NCBI GenBank assembly: GCA_964036275.1
Contig: OZ038437.1
Coordinates: 19,888,052-19,952,051 of the forward strand
Length of the DNA: 64,000 bases
Source: Litoditis marina
Lineage: Eukaryota; Nematoda; Chromadorea; Rhabditida; Rhabditidae
Direction of reading: 5' to 3'
Made by a program: the position numbers and the translations under genes. This document shows, piece by piece, positions 25,601 through 37,485 of this stretch (positions are counted from its first letter, which is position 1; each line of letters opens with the position of its first letter). The notes below the pieces were generated by a model. It had not been told where the DNA came from. It searched no databases and saw only the letters and a list, made by a program, of their open reading frames with translations.

Positions 25601-28600
25601 AAGCCTATTTAGTATTTATTCAAGAATACACCAACATAACTTGGTGGCGATGGAAAAAACGACAACTCCATTGATAGGTTGTACACCGCTTTGTTAACTA
25701 CTCAATCGAGAAGTTGAAGATGTAAGTCACAAACTAGATTGTCTACAACCACCCTCCACGCGTTAATGCCACCCTGTCTACTGTACACACAACTCGTCCA
25801 AACAAAGAAGTTTCAACCTAGTTTTACTAGCAAACGTCTGACTTATACGTGAGGCACCTTTATTTTATCTGAGTAACCAAACCATAAAACTGGTTGATAA
25901 GTACCAGTAAATGCGACGACTGTTGTCGGATTGGGTAGTTCCAACTCCCGATATAAATGAAAACGGGTAGTTCAATGGAGCAGCCAACAAAGTCGTCATT
26001 CGTTTGGTCTGACTACGACAGAATACGCCGTACTGTATACTTCTTACTGTACACTGTTACTGTATACTGTAGAATACTGTACACACAACTCGCCCATACA
26101 AACAAGTTACAACCTAGTTTTACTAGCAAACGTCTGGCTACGACAGAATATCAGAATACCACGTGTAGGGATACGCACAATAGGGCCAGAACATCTTAAA
26201 AACACACATCGGCTGACTTTTTGAACATCTCTGAGACTCGATTATAGACCCCTTGGAACACCGTCACAAGTCACAAACGACGTAGACTGCCACAAAATCG
26301 AGATAGAACTATATAAAAACTCCCAGACACCTAGAGTTCACTCTCATACTTCTCCTCTACCCCCCCCCCCCCAACTCGCACATAACACGCCTCCCTCAAT
26401 GCGTAAGAGCACCATTTGGTTCAACTAACTTTCCTTATGTTTGAAGATTGAAGACCAATTACCAGAGCTTTCATTTCCCTTTAGTCATCAATCCAATGTT
26501 CCCACTCGATCAAAGTATATGCGAATGAAACGTAGTACCAAGTACCAAGACCTCGTTCTCGATCTACTCCCGGATCCTGTAAACCCCCTTCTCCTTCGCC
26601 TTCCTATGAGTGGGCGACAATTGAGCTGAAAATTAGGCTGCAACCTCCTTTCTCACTGGATGAAAGTATATGTGGATGAGACGTAGTAAGTACCAAGGCC
26701 TCTCAAGCTGAAACGGTGAAACGCATTAAGCTGCAACCGGTAACCGAATGAATGAGACGTACCGCAGCTGGTGGTGCAGCTCCCATTCCCCCTCCTCCAC
26801 CCATCATGTTCCTCATCATGTTAATCATCTCTGGAGTCACACCAGCCATGGGATTCGCGCCAGCCGACGAGGAACTGAAATACATGGGCTTATTGACTAA
26901 ATTTGCGATTTAGTGTATACTACAGTTGACAAGAAATAGATTAACCGGATAATATAGAAAAATATCGACTTTACGTGCAACAATACTATACCCTTCTACT
27001 TTTTACTTTTTATAGACATCTATTGGACACAAATCGGAGATTGTCAGAAAAAAGTGCAAGAAAAACAGCTTGCCACACTCATTCAAGAAAAATACATAGA
27101 TTTCATAGGCAATTCTGGTCATTTGACCTACCCAGTAGTGGCCGTAGAAGTGGGGGCGGTGGCAGAGGCATGGGTGGATGGAATACCGCCCGAGGGCACA
27201 TTCATTCCACCGAAGAAGGTGCTGAAATACAAATAAATATATTAGGGATCTTCATTTTTTGCGCTTTTTTTCTCAAACTCGAGGTCGCCAGCAAAGCCTA
27301 AAAGAGATGCGGGCTAACCGCCAACCACTATTCTCAGGTTGGAATTCTATTAAATTCGGACCATCGTGGCATTTCGGGACCTTCTTACCAACTTACCATA
27401 CAGGGTTAAAAGTGACGATAAGGTTTCGCATGCGTACTGAAGAAGACACGGTAGAAACTACATATATTATACAGACTTTCTATTTTAATGATTAATGACG
27501 CTTCTTCTATACTCTGAACCGTGTTTCAATAAACATCGTTATATAGTGCGTGCCAAATTTCCAAAATATTCGCCTCATGTGAGATTTGAACAGGGCCCAA
27601 AAGTTTGGGATTCGCGGACGCTAACCACTATACCGACTGGGCTCATAGCAGCGTTGTTGACGTATCGTACTCACGTGTTCTTACACAGTACAAAGTGAGA
27701 TATACAGTATACCCCTGCCTTTCTTTGAGCGACAACTATACGTACCGTGCCAGTTCGGGGGCCTCCCTCCGAATCGTCTCTGTTCCTTGTTGAATCTGTC
27801 GAATGGCCTCCACGACACGGGGATTCGTCATCGCCTGCATCATTTCAGGCCGATTCACCTGCAAACAGCACGGTCTGCGTCTCCTTGAACCATATGCTAT
27901 TTCGCTACAAAGCAACAAAAAAAACTACCTTCTTTCTACCGAAATGCAGATAATTTGGCTGTAAAATTATGAAAATTACACTTATATACGAGAAAGAAGT
28001 GGTTGACTATAGGTATACTACTGACTGGCACAAACCAGTAAAATGTGACTATTCTACAAAAGTACACCCATTTTCCCAAGTGAATGCGTGAAACCTAATG
28101 ATTTTTCACAAGAAAATCTACAATTTTCCCCATCTTGGCGTAAACAGAGTCCGTTATTCCGTAATTCTGACTAACCATGTCCATGAGTTGTGGCATCTGA
28201 CTACGCATCTGCTGAGCCAATTCGGGGTTGTTTGCAACCATAGGATTTGACTCCATAATCTGAAATTGAACAAAATAGATCAATAGAGATCAAAGATCAG
28301 AAATTACTTCTGAAAGACTCCTCGAGGACAGTTGCCCTCGCATTCGAGGAAGCTATCAATATTGACGTTATCCAATAGCTTTCGAGGTAAGTTCTCGGTA
28401 GAATACCCCAAAAAAGCATAGTATTCTATCTATACGAGAATAATTTACTCTCAGAAATAACATCTATTGAGAGCATACACCATTTATTCGACGAATACCC
28501 CGTTTTTAGATAGGATAACTTACAAATTAATGATTTTGCATCGAAAATAGACAAAAAAATTTCTAGCTATTCGAACAATTTTAGTATGATTGGGAGTTGA

Positions 28601-31600
28601 AATGACACAATTTTAGTATGATTGGGAGTTGAAATGACAGTAAACAGGCATAAAAGCCATACCTGTTGCAGAAGTTGTGGATTCTGCTGCATCTGCTGTT
28701 GAAGCATTCCCATCGTCTGAGGGTTCATGACCTGAAACAAGTGAATTGAGGCATCATCGATTGAAATCATACATTGCCCCAATCGCCGGGAGAATTTGCC
28801 GACTTTTTATGCAAATTCTTGAAGATTCACGTAGGGAAATAGCAATAAAACGGGTACTTTTATAAAACACCACACTGGAGGAGTGTGGTTGCAATGTCAC
28901 ACACACTGATCAATATAAAAGACGAACATACGAAATTCTCAAACTACATGGAATCTGGATCCCTACAATCTATTAACTCTCGAAAACTCCAGATGTGATA
29001 CTTTCCTTAGAGGCTACGCAAATACAAATTGCACCCAACAAGCCAGCTTTCATTTGTGCATCTATTATCTATAATTATACATGGCGTTCGATTGCATTCA
29101 TGTTATTAGCATACAGAACAACCGAATCGACCTTTCGATGATAGCGAAACGATTGAAAAAAACTAAACAATCACAAACTGAATGTGAGACTTTCATGAAG
29201 AGAATGAGACTCCTTTGTATCCCCAAGCAAAGTTATGATCTACGCAAGCAATCAATATTGCTCTATAATCAATAACCCCATTCCATGTAGTATTATTCAC
29301 CTGCTGCATCATACTTGGATCGGACATCATCTGTTGCATGAGGGAATCCATGCCGGGAGTTCCCATCATTCCTGAAATCGGTGCAGATTGTAGATCAAAT
29401 TGTTTTTCGATGAAAACTTAGTTGAACTCCAATCCAACTAACCTACACAGCCTCCAGTGCAATCACACATATTATATTGAATCCAGTTGAACCTGGTTCC
29501 AATCAATTCCCGTTCTCCGAGCCGCTATCCTACCACCCACCCCTCTCCCTCTTTCTCTCTCACTATCCTTCCCCTCTCTCTCTCTCTATCTTTTCCCTCT
29601 ATCCCCTCTCTCTCACTATCCCCCCTCGCAACTGTCGTGTGTATGGCAGTCGATATGTCATAAGTTTCCCCCCTCAAAGAGATTCCGCCGCGCAACCCAA
29701 TTGCTGTCACAATAAACATCAGATTGTAACATTGTTACCGTTTCATAGGAACAACATGTCATATCGCAACGGGGGGTCACGGGCCAAACTCAAACTGGAC
29801 GGAATTCGATTAAATCAATTAAACCACACTATTAATTATTTTATATATTAATTGAATGAATATGAAGATACCATACTTAATTGACCTGCGAATTCTGACC
29901 CGTTGTGTGGGGAGACATTTCATTAGAGCATTAACTTAAAGGAAATATGCTTAGTGAGCCTCAGATTGAAGAAATACGTAGATAACCAAACTTTAGAAAT
30001 TACGCGAACTGAATTAGAGCATACTTAACTAGAACTAGATTAAACAAATATGAACCCATACCATACTTGAATGATCTTCTAATTATAACCAGTTGTAACA
30101 TTGTATTAGAGCTATCAGCCTTACTTTGTGTCAAATTACACCAATCGCATCAAAAATGTGTCAAAAGTTCGGTCAACCGTTCTAGAAGTGCACATGTGAA
30201 AGATAGATTAGAACGTCAATAGCCTTGTTAGTAAGAATAAATCTACTCTCAAATAACGTACTTGGCTATCTGAGCTCACAAAACAGGGCCCCAGGTTACG
30301 AATAAGCCAATTCTACCCAAGCACCACTAAGGTGTGACTACACCTGCAATTTCATGAATTTCCATTGAAAAACCGACAAATGTTAACCGACAACATCAAC
30401 AAAAACCCGTTTCTGACAGAATCGCTGGCGTATGATATTACCTGCGAATGGCGACGCTCCTCCAGCGTTGGTGCCAGTTGAGGCGCCAGTTGGCGTCTCG
30501 CTGGCGCCACCAGCCGCCGTTTGGCGTCCAGTTCCGGCCGCCGCGCCCCAGGGGTTGGGCAGCGCCTCGCTGTTCTCTACTCCAGCACGTTGGCTACGGG
30601 AAGCTGCAAATAATCTGAACTTTAAAAAAAATTAAGAACACTCAAACACGTGATTTCCATCGATCAAACCGACTGTGAATTCGAGGAAGACACCGTATAG
30701 TCGTCGCCCACGGAACGCGCTCTGTTCATTACAATTCACGTTTGGTCGAAACTGTATTGCAATAAATCTAGAGATATAGAGTGCCCTGAAGAGACGTCAG
30801 ACGACGAGAGGAAAAATCAATATCTATGACAGCCACGCTGTATAAACAGTAATTTACTGTTTTGCAACGACGCTTGTTCTGAGAAAGGCGGGAGGGTACT
30901 GTACATGTCACTTTTGGCTGTGCACGCAAACACGCCTTCGATTCCAAAGCTTGCCAATGTGTGCACTAATCGCGCAGTCGTTAGCTCCCTGCTACAAATA
31001 TTTCGTAGCAGGTTTGATTCCGACAAGGGACAGAAATTCATAAATGTGGCACCCACTATATACTATCCGGTAAACCAGAAACAACCCTAACAACTTTTGG
31101 GCAGCTGGTCACCGTTTTGCTTTTTGCATACACGAAAACTCGAACGCGCACATCTTCTTGCAAGAGAAGGATTCTTAAATAAGGACGATTATGTGGTCCA
31201 ATCCCAACGTTTAGATCCTTTTAACTGCAGAATATGTTTCAACTGCAGCTTAAAGGAACGATGCGCCATGATTGGTCCACATAATCTTCCTACTTGAACT
31301 CAGTGTTCACCGCAACTTCATAGGCATAACACCCCGTCTCGACCTATGCTCATTTTCGCTATAATTCTGGAACTTGCGCTCATTTTAGGAAGCGAAAACT
31401 GTTTTGAACGCGATACACCGGAGAAATAGTCACTTTTGCAGCGCTATCTAGCTCATTTTTGAGGTTACGCACGTTAATTTCATTTGCACTGGCATTGAAC
31501 TATTTTACCTATGCACCACTCACATGTGTACTTTTGATGTAAAACTCACTGGCATCGTCAGTATCGGGTGTGTTTGAATAGAGATTTTCCCTCAGTTTTC

Positions 31601-34600
31601 CCAAACTCAAAACGCCGATATATTGATCGACTGTTCTTCATAGATAACCCGTTTTGTATATTTAAAACCTCAGATTACCGAATGTTCCCGCTAGATTAGG
31701 CTAAGATACATGTGTAATATTTGATGTACAACTCACTGGCATCGTCAGTATCGGGAGTGCTTGAATAGGGATTTCCTCCGAGAGACCCGGTGGCGCTGTT
31801 GAGAAGTGGCTCCTGGACGTCCTGGTACAATCGTTGTAGAGCAGCCTCACCGCCCGGAATACCCTGCAATACGCGATGTTAGAGAGAGTCGAGTTATGGG
31901 AGCAACCAACAAATTCTCCTTTTTTGAACTAGGGATCCTTAACTAGGGAATAGAGACACAAGGCAGACGCGTGTAGCATTTTTAGAGGGAAGCTGGGTGG
32001 GAGAAAATTCTGAGAGTCCCGCAGCATCAGAAAAGATTGAAAATGAATGAAACAACTAATTGTGCACGAAGTTCATCGGGTATGAGCGCGATTTCACGAA
32101 AACTAGATTCGCACAACGGCACAACCTCAAAATACACTGATCAGAACCTATCATCTATCATCTAAGGCTGCGGTCATCGAATGTGCAAACTATGCGTATT
32201 GATGCTCAATCGATTCATATAATTTGCCCCTTCCGGCCGCTGCCTCCCAATCTGTGGGCTCGAAGTATGAACCTATCATCAAACGTGATTACCTGGAGGT
32301 TTCTGATGGCCAGATCGTGGGATCGCATCATCTCCTGGAACATATTGGGATTCCGGATCATCTCCATTGTCTGTCGCATCACATCCGGGTCATTGAGGAT
32401 ATGACCCACTTCTGGATTACGCTGAAAATAGGAATAACTTAGAAAAAACGGAACTATCGCAAACTTGTCTGAAATGTCAGTAAAAATTTAGGGCTTCCAT
32501 TATTATGAAAATGAGAAAAGTTGAGCGTGTAAGTGCGTACCTCAACAATTCTCTGTATCTGGGGGTTATTGGCCAACAGAAATCGCATGAGCAGGTGATA
32601 ACGCTCACCTAGTTTCTCTTCTACGGACCCCACCCCTCTACGGATACTTATATGTGATCACTGTCTTGGTTGTATTAACATGAAGTAACACACGGCTAAA
32701 AATGTTCGTACTTTTTGAGAACAATTATATTAGTGTAAGTTGTTTTTGATTTGTCTTCCCCTTTTTATTACGTAAAATGAGTTAATAATGATACGTGACT
32801 TTCGCAAAATGTGTTCTGTCATCTGTCTGATTTTTCCATTATATGCTATTGATTGCACGATTGTTAAAAAAAGATTATTACTATTATCATTAGGAAAAAG
32901 CATAGTTGTATATTGTGTACGTACCTCGACGATGCTCTGTATCTGGGGGTTATTGGCCAGCAGGGACCGCATGACATCCGGATTTGACATCATGTTCTGC
33001 ATGATGGGGTTGTCCATCATCTGTCTCATCATGTCCGGGTTCGACATCATCTGCTGAGCCATGCCCTGAAGGGAAAAGAGTCATACGGCAAATTCTATAT
33101 GTAACCGGGTTTTTTTTGGTAACCTAACCGATTTTCGGTAACCCTTTTTCAGGTTACCACACAGGTAACCTAGAACTAAATTTCGGTTACCGCACAAACT
33201 AACGGTGAAAACCACTTTTAGTGTTAAAAAACAGGTAACCGGTTTTTCATTTTGGGTTAACAACCGGTTCGACATCATCTGCTGAGCCATGCCCTGCAAG
33301 CATAGGGAAAATAGTTCAATGACAACGCAACTGAAATGAACTTATAACCCCGTAAACCTAGAAATGAGTAGGATACCTATGCAAAAGTGATTATTTATCT
33401 AGTTTATCGCGTTTCTTCGCTTATAAAAAGGAACGTAAGCTCCGTAATTACGGTAAAAACGAGCATAGGTCAGCACCATTCTCACGGGATATTTCACATA
33501 TGAGAAGCAACACAGTCATACAGTCAGGTTACTTTGTTGTCCACACAAATTGAAATAAAATCAGGTGTTTTGCACCGCCATACCCTAAATGCCTCAGAGT
33601 TGTGACTTTTTCAAACAGGAGGGTTTTGCCCTCCCCCTCAGCCATTATAAGGGGGTTTTGCCCTTAATTCAGAAAATCGCTAAATCAGACAATTTTTGAG
33701 GGGGGGGGGGGGGGTTTCCCAAATCTTCGGACAAAAACAGGGGGGGGGGTTCTCAAAACGCTGAGCATTTAGGGTATGTGCACCGCCAAGCCTCTTACGA
33801 AATGGACGGTTGTGATCTTTTTTTTAAAGCTAAGGGCCCCGAGTTAAAACCGAGCGAATTTTCTACAAAGGTGACGACTAATGAACGAAAAATCGGTGAA
33901 AATTTTCGTTATGGAGGGGTCACGACTCGAAAAACATGGCGGGGTAGCGAGAATTTTCAGCTGACGAGATATCCTTGGCAGAGTATGATGAACAGTAGGG
34001 GACCGTGCTCCACTAATTTCGTTCACATTTGAAGAGAAAAAAACCGGCTCACTTTTCGCTTAAGTCAGAAAAATTTGCCTACTTTTCACGCAAAATCATA
34101 GATTTTCACATAACTAGTTCGAGAGACGGGGTCCTTTTTGTAAGATAGTCACCCCTTACTGGCGTATGTAGATAGCATAGTCATGGTCATTCCAATACAG
34201 TATACCGCCTGCTCTCCCAACATACAGTATTCGACGTTACAATCATACAATCGCGAATAAAAACATTATTTGGAAAAGGAGATTGGCTAGGTACCTGTAC
34301 GTTTCCGGCTCCTTGTCCTTGAGCTGCTCCAAACATCGAGGCTGCGGCCGGTTGCGAAGCGGGGGCGGGAGCAGACTACAAAGTACACATTACACAAATA
34401 GGAACAGCCACAAGGATGAAACAACCTAACACAACCATTATATGTATTAGTCGTGCTCACTTCACAGCCCATACGAGGGACGACTTTGTTATCCACAAGA
34501 ATTTATTGAAAACCAGGTGTTTTATTCGGATAACCAAACAATAACACTGGTTGAGAAGCGAGGTGTTCACCAGTAATGGCGACTATGGTTAGAATAAAGG

Positions 34601-36390
34601 TGGTTGAAATCCCGATTTCAATGAAACATGGAAGGTTCACTCGAGAAACGAACAAAGCCGCCCTCCGTTTGTCACAGCCCCTGCGTCATTATACCCATAC
34701 CACAGCTTTCCGAATAGTACACTATACCACTATTCTGTGTTCGTTACTCTCATTCGGCAGAAGATCTGCCTGCTTTCCACATTTTTGCGTATAGCACACC
34801 GTTCACGACAAACTGTTCTCCGAGAATAAACTCATTTTCCGATTCAAAGTCAAGAAACGTGAGAAAAAAGCCAATTTTCCGGATATAGAAGAGAAAGGAG
34901 GTCGTTTTTGATATTTTCCGACTGTAAGGACCACATTTATAAGAACGCTATACCTTCCCGAAACATACTCAGCAGGCGCTCGTCTCAGGTACATGAACAG
35001 AACGTCCCATGTTCCGGTACTCCCCAGGACGGTATCGAGAATCACGGTAGAAATGGAGAAGATTTGCACATGATGACCAAATAGGAGACTATTTTACGAA
35101 TATGCTCCATTTCTAGGGACATGGGATCCGTTGATGTCCCTGGGACACGCCTTCGCTTGAGTAATGAACACAACATACTACATACCTGAGCTGGTGTATT
35201 GACAGACGGTGCGCTGGAGGCACTTGACGATGAAGTCTGAAATATTGGGAATGATAAAATCTTCGCCAAAATGTACGTTGTACGCTTTTCAAACAGAAAT
35301 CAAGGAGATTGAACCACAAAACCAGCCGAAATCGGATAAGACGAAAAGGTAACATGCACCGTATTATAGGCTTGCTTCGGATTGTAGAGAGGGAACCCTA
35401 TATAACGTTATTCAACTTATAATTCAACAAAATATCTTGGATTTATAAAATCAAAATACCACGTTTTCTCTCTCACTTGTTCTGGCTATTTCGCCAAGTT
35501 TGCAAGAGTATTCTTACAAATAAAGAACGAATAACGAATCTGTAAACTAACGTTCGTGTTGGTTTGGCGAATCACGAGATGAATGGCCATCTTGTCCCCG
35601 ATTTCTGCAAAAACAAATTTGAACAAAACACTGAACATAGACACGCGTTTCTTTCCACGTTTCCTTCGAAAAAGAGTAACATATACTTTCAGTCATTTCT
35701 GTGAACAACAAAGTCTCCTCGTGAATGAGAAAAACGCAGATTGTGTGAACTTGAATTCATGCAGAGAGAATTTCGCTAGCTGTTGTGGCAGAGTGAACGT
35801 TAAACGACAAGATACATAAAACTCGACGTTCTGTAATTGTCTAACCAAAATAGTTTGTTTGAATAGCAATGTGTAACTTATCACAGAGAATAGCAAACTA
35901 GAACACTCACTATGCGACTTCAGAGTTTCGTGGTCCTTCAGAATTTTTCCAGAAAAAATAAGGCACAGTTGTTCCTTAGAAGCGGTGACTTTGGCCAGAA
36001 TCGCATCTTTGACCTGAAATTCCGTGATTGGAGAATAAAAAAAACTATTCAGAACGTAACTCGGTCCTGTTATATTTTAAAATGCAATTCTTCCACAGAA
36101 CATCGATTGAATATGACTAAGTAGTAATTCTCTTCAAACGAACTAGCGAAATTGGAGCGCACGTGAAACAAAAACTGTCAAATATCGCAACATTTCGCTG
36201 TTCCTTCAGCTAAATAATAGTTTCGCACAAATTATATAGACTCAAAGCTCATGAAATATTATGGTGACAAGAGGAAGGTTTCAAAAATTACCTCGGAAAC
36301 AGTTGCCGACTCCTTCACGGTTACATCGTGAGTGTTGGTGGTGCTCTTGATGTTGAGAGTAATCATGGTCTCCTCCTCAGTGTCTGACAT
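19670..36390 (-). CDS. UBQLN: ubiquilin (UBL-STI1-UBA proteasome shuttle), complete
   Basis: Sixteen exons on the minus strand, in protein order: 36292-36390, 35911-36013, 35552-35604, 35186-35236, 34295-34375, 32925-33065, 32293-32421, 31737-31863, 30442-30603, 29301-29371, 28663-28731, 28176-28259, 27746-27858, 26763-26874, 20201-20285, 19670-19731. Total 1542 nt, 513 aa, every phase consistent. Start [16 protein letters not shown] lies 8 nt after a splice acceptor. Domains: UBL about 9-82 ([14 protein letters not shown]), Met/Asn-rich STI1 repeats about 130-255 ([15 protein letters not shown]) and 316-428, a Ala/Gly/Thr linker at 262-315 (ALPNPWGAA), and UBA about 469-511 ([18 protein letters not shown], then [10 protein letters not shown]). 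Ubiquilins bind ubiquitinated and membrane-protein clients through UBA and STI1 and the proteasome through UBL, in the cytosol. Somewhat shorter than the roughly 580-620 aa human paralogues. Introns carry duplicated exon ends. Identity is very secure; which paralogue cannot be said. Confidence 0.97.
20574..21005 (+). repeat. two-unit tandem repeat
   Basis: Units begin CAAGTACCTAAGTCACGTT at about 20574 and 20824 and each ends GACAACCGCGTG followed by TAGTTnCC. The internal motif GATACAAACTACAAAT recurs several times. The second unit is shorter. Confidence 0.75.
21160..21605. repeat. AACCGGTT/GGTAACC-rich repeat block
   Basis: Repeated GGTAAACCGGTTA and GGTAACC motifs in both orientations. 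CACACnCTTCAAAGCAACT occurs twice (about 21173 and 21338), so part of it is a tandem duplication. A related block is at 33100-33265. Confidence 0.6.
24192..24366 (+). repeat. interspersed repeat, related to 7571-7735
   Basis: GGTCGGTACCCCTTGGTGAA at the left; TGTTTACCCGCAACACG and GCCAGAACTAGGCCG at the right, matching 7571-7735. Non-coding. Confidence 0.5.
25776..26140 (+). repeat. direct repeat pair
   Basis: CTGTACACACAACTCGnCCA followed by CAACCTAGTTTTACTAGC and AAACGTCTG occurs at about 25780-25843 and 26080-26142, about 300 bp apart. Between them is a block with ATCTGAGTAACCAAACC and CAACAAAGTCGTC that is related to 34484-34640. Confidence 0.7.
27600..27745 (-). mobile_element. tRNA-derived SINE-like element, partial
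   Basis: GCGGACGCTAACCACTATAC is a reversed A box like that at 17440-17647, followed by sequence ending GTATACCCCTGCCTTTCTTT. It directly abuts the splice donor of ubiquilin exon 27746-27858. Confidence 0.5.
28577..28637. repeat. short tandem duplication in ubiquilin intron
   Basis: AATTTTAGTATGATTGGGAG followed by TTGAAATGACA is present twice in direct succession, about 25 bp from the donor of exon 28663-28731. Confidence 0.85.
30885..31070 (+). mobile_element. tRNA-derived SINE-like element
   Basis: GGAGGGTACTGTACATGTC, then a tRNA-like part with AATCGCGCAGTCGTTAGC (A box) and GGTTTGATTCC (B box), then ACAGAAATTCATAAATGTGG. Same organisation as 17095-17285 but diverged. Immediately left of it (about 30740-30880) is a repeat whose reverse complement is at 53885-54040. 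Confidence 0.65.
31182..31291. mobile_element. fold-back MITE, copy 1
   Basis: A 110-bp palindrome-like element: the left arm starts AGGACGATTATGTGGTCCAA, and the reverse complement of the right end reads AGGAAGATTATGTGGACCAA. Pairing continues to a CTGCAGnTT-rich centre. A second copy at 47217-47325 shares the arms. Located in a ubiquilin intron. Confidence 0.75.
31550..31594 (-). pseudogene. duplicated 3' end of ubiquilin exon 8 with donor
   Basis: On the minus strand this reads AATCTCTATTCAAACACACC, then GATACTGACGATGCCA, then GTGAGTT. It nearly matches the end of exon 31737-31863 (AATCCCTATTCAAGCACTCC...GATGCCA, then GTGAGTT) and the following intron bases. It is about 190 bp downstream of the real exon. 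A usable 5' splice site is present; no good acceptor is seen. Confidence 0.85.
32541..32592 (-). pseudogene. duplicated 3' end of ubiquilin exon 6 with donor
   Basis: Minus strand: CTCATGCGATTTCTGTTGG, CCAATAACCCCCAGATACAG, then GAATTGTTGAG and GTACGC. The true exon end (32925-32976) reads GTCATGCGGTCCCTGCTGG, CCAATAACCCCCAGATACAG, GCATCGTCGAG and GTACGT. The frame stays open and would encode [17 protein letters not shown]. Located in the downstream intron. Confidence 0.85.
33100..33265. repeat. GGTAACC-rich repeat inserted beside duplicated exon end
   Basis: At least six GGTAACC/GGTTACC motifs in both orientations, related to 21160-21605. It fills the space between ubiquilin exon 6 and its 27-bp upstream copy. 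Confidence 0.6.
33267..33293 (-). pseudogene. duplicated 5' end of ubiquilin exon 6 with acceptor
   Basis: A 27-bp exact copy of the first bases of exon 32925-33065 (minus strand GGCATGGCTCAGCAGATGAT...), preceded by its own acceptor TGCTTGCAG. It lies in the upstream intron, separated from the real exon by a GGTAACC-rich repeat (33100-33265). Confidence 0.85.
33776..33985. mobile_element. degraded hAT-like MITE copy
   Basis: GTGCACCGCCAAGCCTCTTA at the left and TATCCTTGGCAGAGTATG at the right, with a GTCACGACTCGAAAAACATG interior matching the CATACACCGCC family. Diverged; no clear target duplication. Confidence 0.6.
34484..34640 (+). repeat. interspersed repeat with GCGACTTTGTTG-like end
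   Basis: GACGACTTTGTTATCCAC...CAGGTGTTTTATTCGG, then GATAACCAAAC and CCCGATTTCAATGAAACATG. Similar series (ACTTTGTTGTnC, then AGGTGTnTTATCTGGGTAAC, then CAAAC) occur at about 25335, 25860-26010, 33530, 39935, 48870-49045 and 62306, some inverted at their far end as CAACAAAGT. Confidence 0.55.
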
Positions 36391-36398
36391 CGTTTAGC

Positions 36399-37469
36399 CT
36401 GGAAGAACACAGATCAAACAGATTATAACAAAACGCCTAGAAGAACAATCGAACAAAAGATTATGACAGAAACTGAAACTTCGTGGAATAAATCTCGATT
36501 TTCGCAGTAAAATACGACAAACAGAAACGACACGAGAAAATCAACTACTATTAATGTAAGATGCTTTGTGATTCGATTATGACAAAATCGTACTTCCCTA
36601 TTTCGATCGAATCAAACGTCGAATGGTAAACTGGAATCAGGTGAAATTGAAGTCTTTGGAAATGAAGTAATAATGGCAACTCGTTGAACTTGAACGAATC
36701 AATCAAACCACAAACATTCCTTTGAATGAGTTTTACAACATTTCTACACCGAATATTAACAAATACACTCATACTGAAAAAAATAATGCGACTATTTATT
36801 CGAAATACACTCATACGATACTGAGAAAAAATAGGAACATTTGATTCAAAACATCAAAATCGGTTTTTTTAAAGGGGGTGTGATTTTCACTTTACGAAAC
36901 AACACTAACTGTATAATTTGCATATGATTTCTAAAACCATGAAAACGCAGAATTAGTCGATAAATCAATGAGAATAATGATGAAAATGGTCGATAATTGA
37001 TGATTCTTCATTTTTCGATTGGTCATTTGGAGTTGCTCCAAGATACCGTACCTCCGGGGGACATCGATTCTTGGCACGAGGCGTGGCAATGGGCGGCGCC
37101 AATTCAGTTGAATCGGCCAATCACAGACGGACACACGTAGTTAGCTGCTGTCCTTTTACAAACACGTCTATTTCTATATCTAGAAGCTTCCCAGTGGTGA
37201 CTGTTCCATATAAATCCCGACTTTATCCCCCTTTAGCTCCGAGAATCCATGGAAAATTGCGATTTCGACCCGAAACATCATCAAATTCTGTTTAACAACG
37301 GCCTGCTTCGAGAACATTCTTCCCCATTGCATTTTTAGGCCACTCCGTTGCTCGGCCGCCCCATCGATTTGTCTACTCGCGATTTTGCCCCATTTCTCTC
37401 ATTTTTGGCACTGAATAGATAGCTTTAACTGAATACATAGTTTATATTCGTTTATATTATGTATTTCAG
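36399..37469. promoter_or_regulatory. divergent promoter interval, ubiquilin / PDIA3
   Basis: Intergenic DNA between the two head-to-head starts. It contains GGGCGG at 37091-37096 and two CCAAT boxes at 37099-37103 and 37117-37121. Both genes have a 3' splice consensus just before their ATG (TTCTTCCAG on the minus strand ending at 36399; GTATTTCAG ending at 37469), so transcription starts are further inside and 5'UTR introns or outrons occupy part of the interval. No exact ER-stress element (CCAAT-N9-CCACG) was found. Confidence 0.6.
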
Positions 37470-37485
37470 GTAAACTACTCCGGTA

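Larger units (their letters stand above)
20286..26762. other. 6.5 kb ubiquilin intron filled with repeats
   Basis: Intron between the exons encoding the Gly/Ala linker and the UBA domain. I found no coding exon on either strand. It contains a two-unit tandem repeat (20574-21005), AACCGGTT-rich repeats (21160-21605), poly-C runs (about 22187 and 23001-23025), a repeat shared with 7571-7735 (24192-24366), and a direct repeat (25776-26140). Confidence 0.7.

Noticed and set aside
31097..31297. 66-codon frame with Cys-rich tail (possible zinc-finger peptide)
   Set aside because: The Cys-rich part is translated from the fold-back MITE arms; the same element at 47217-47325 has no such frame.
37099..37135. 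ER-stress response element in the PDIA3 promoter
   Set aside because: CCAAT at 37117 is followed after nine bases by ACACA, not CCACG, so the element is not met.
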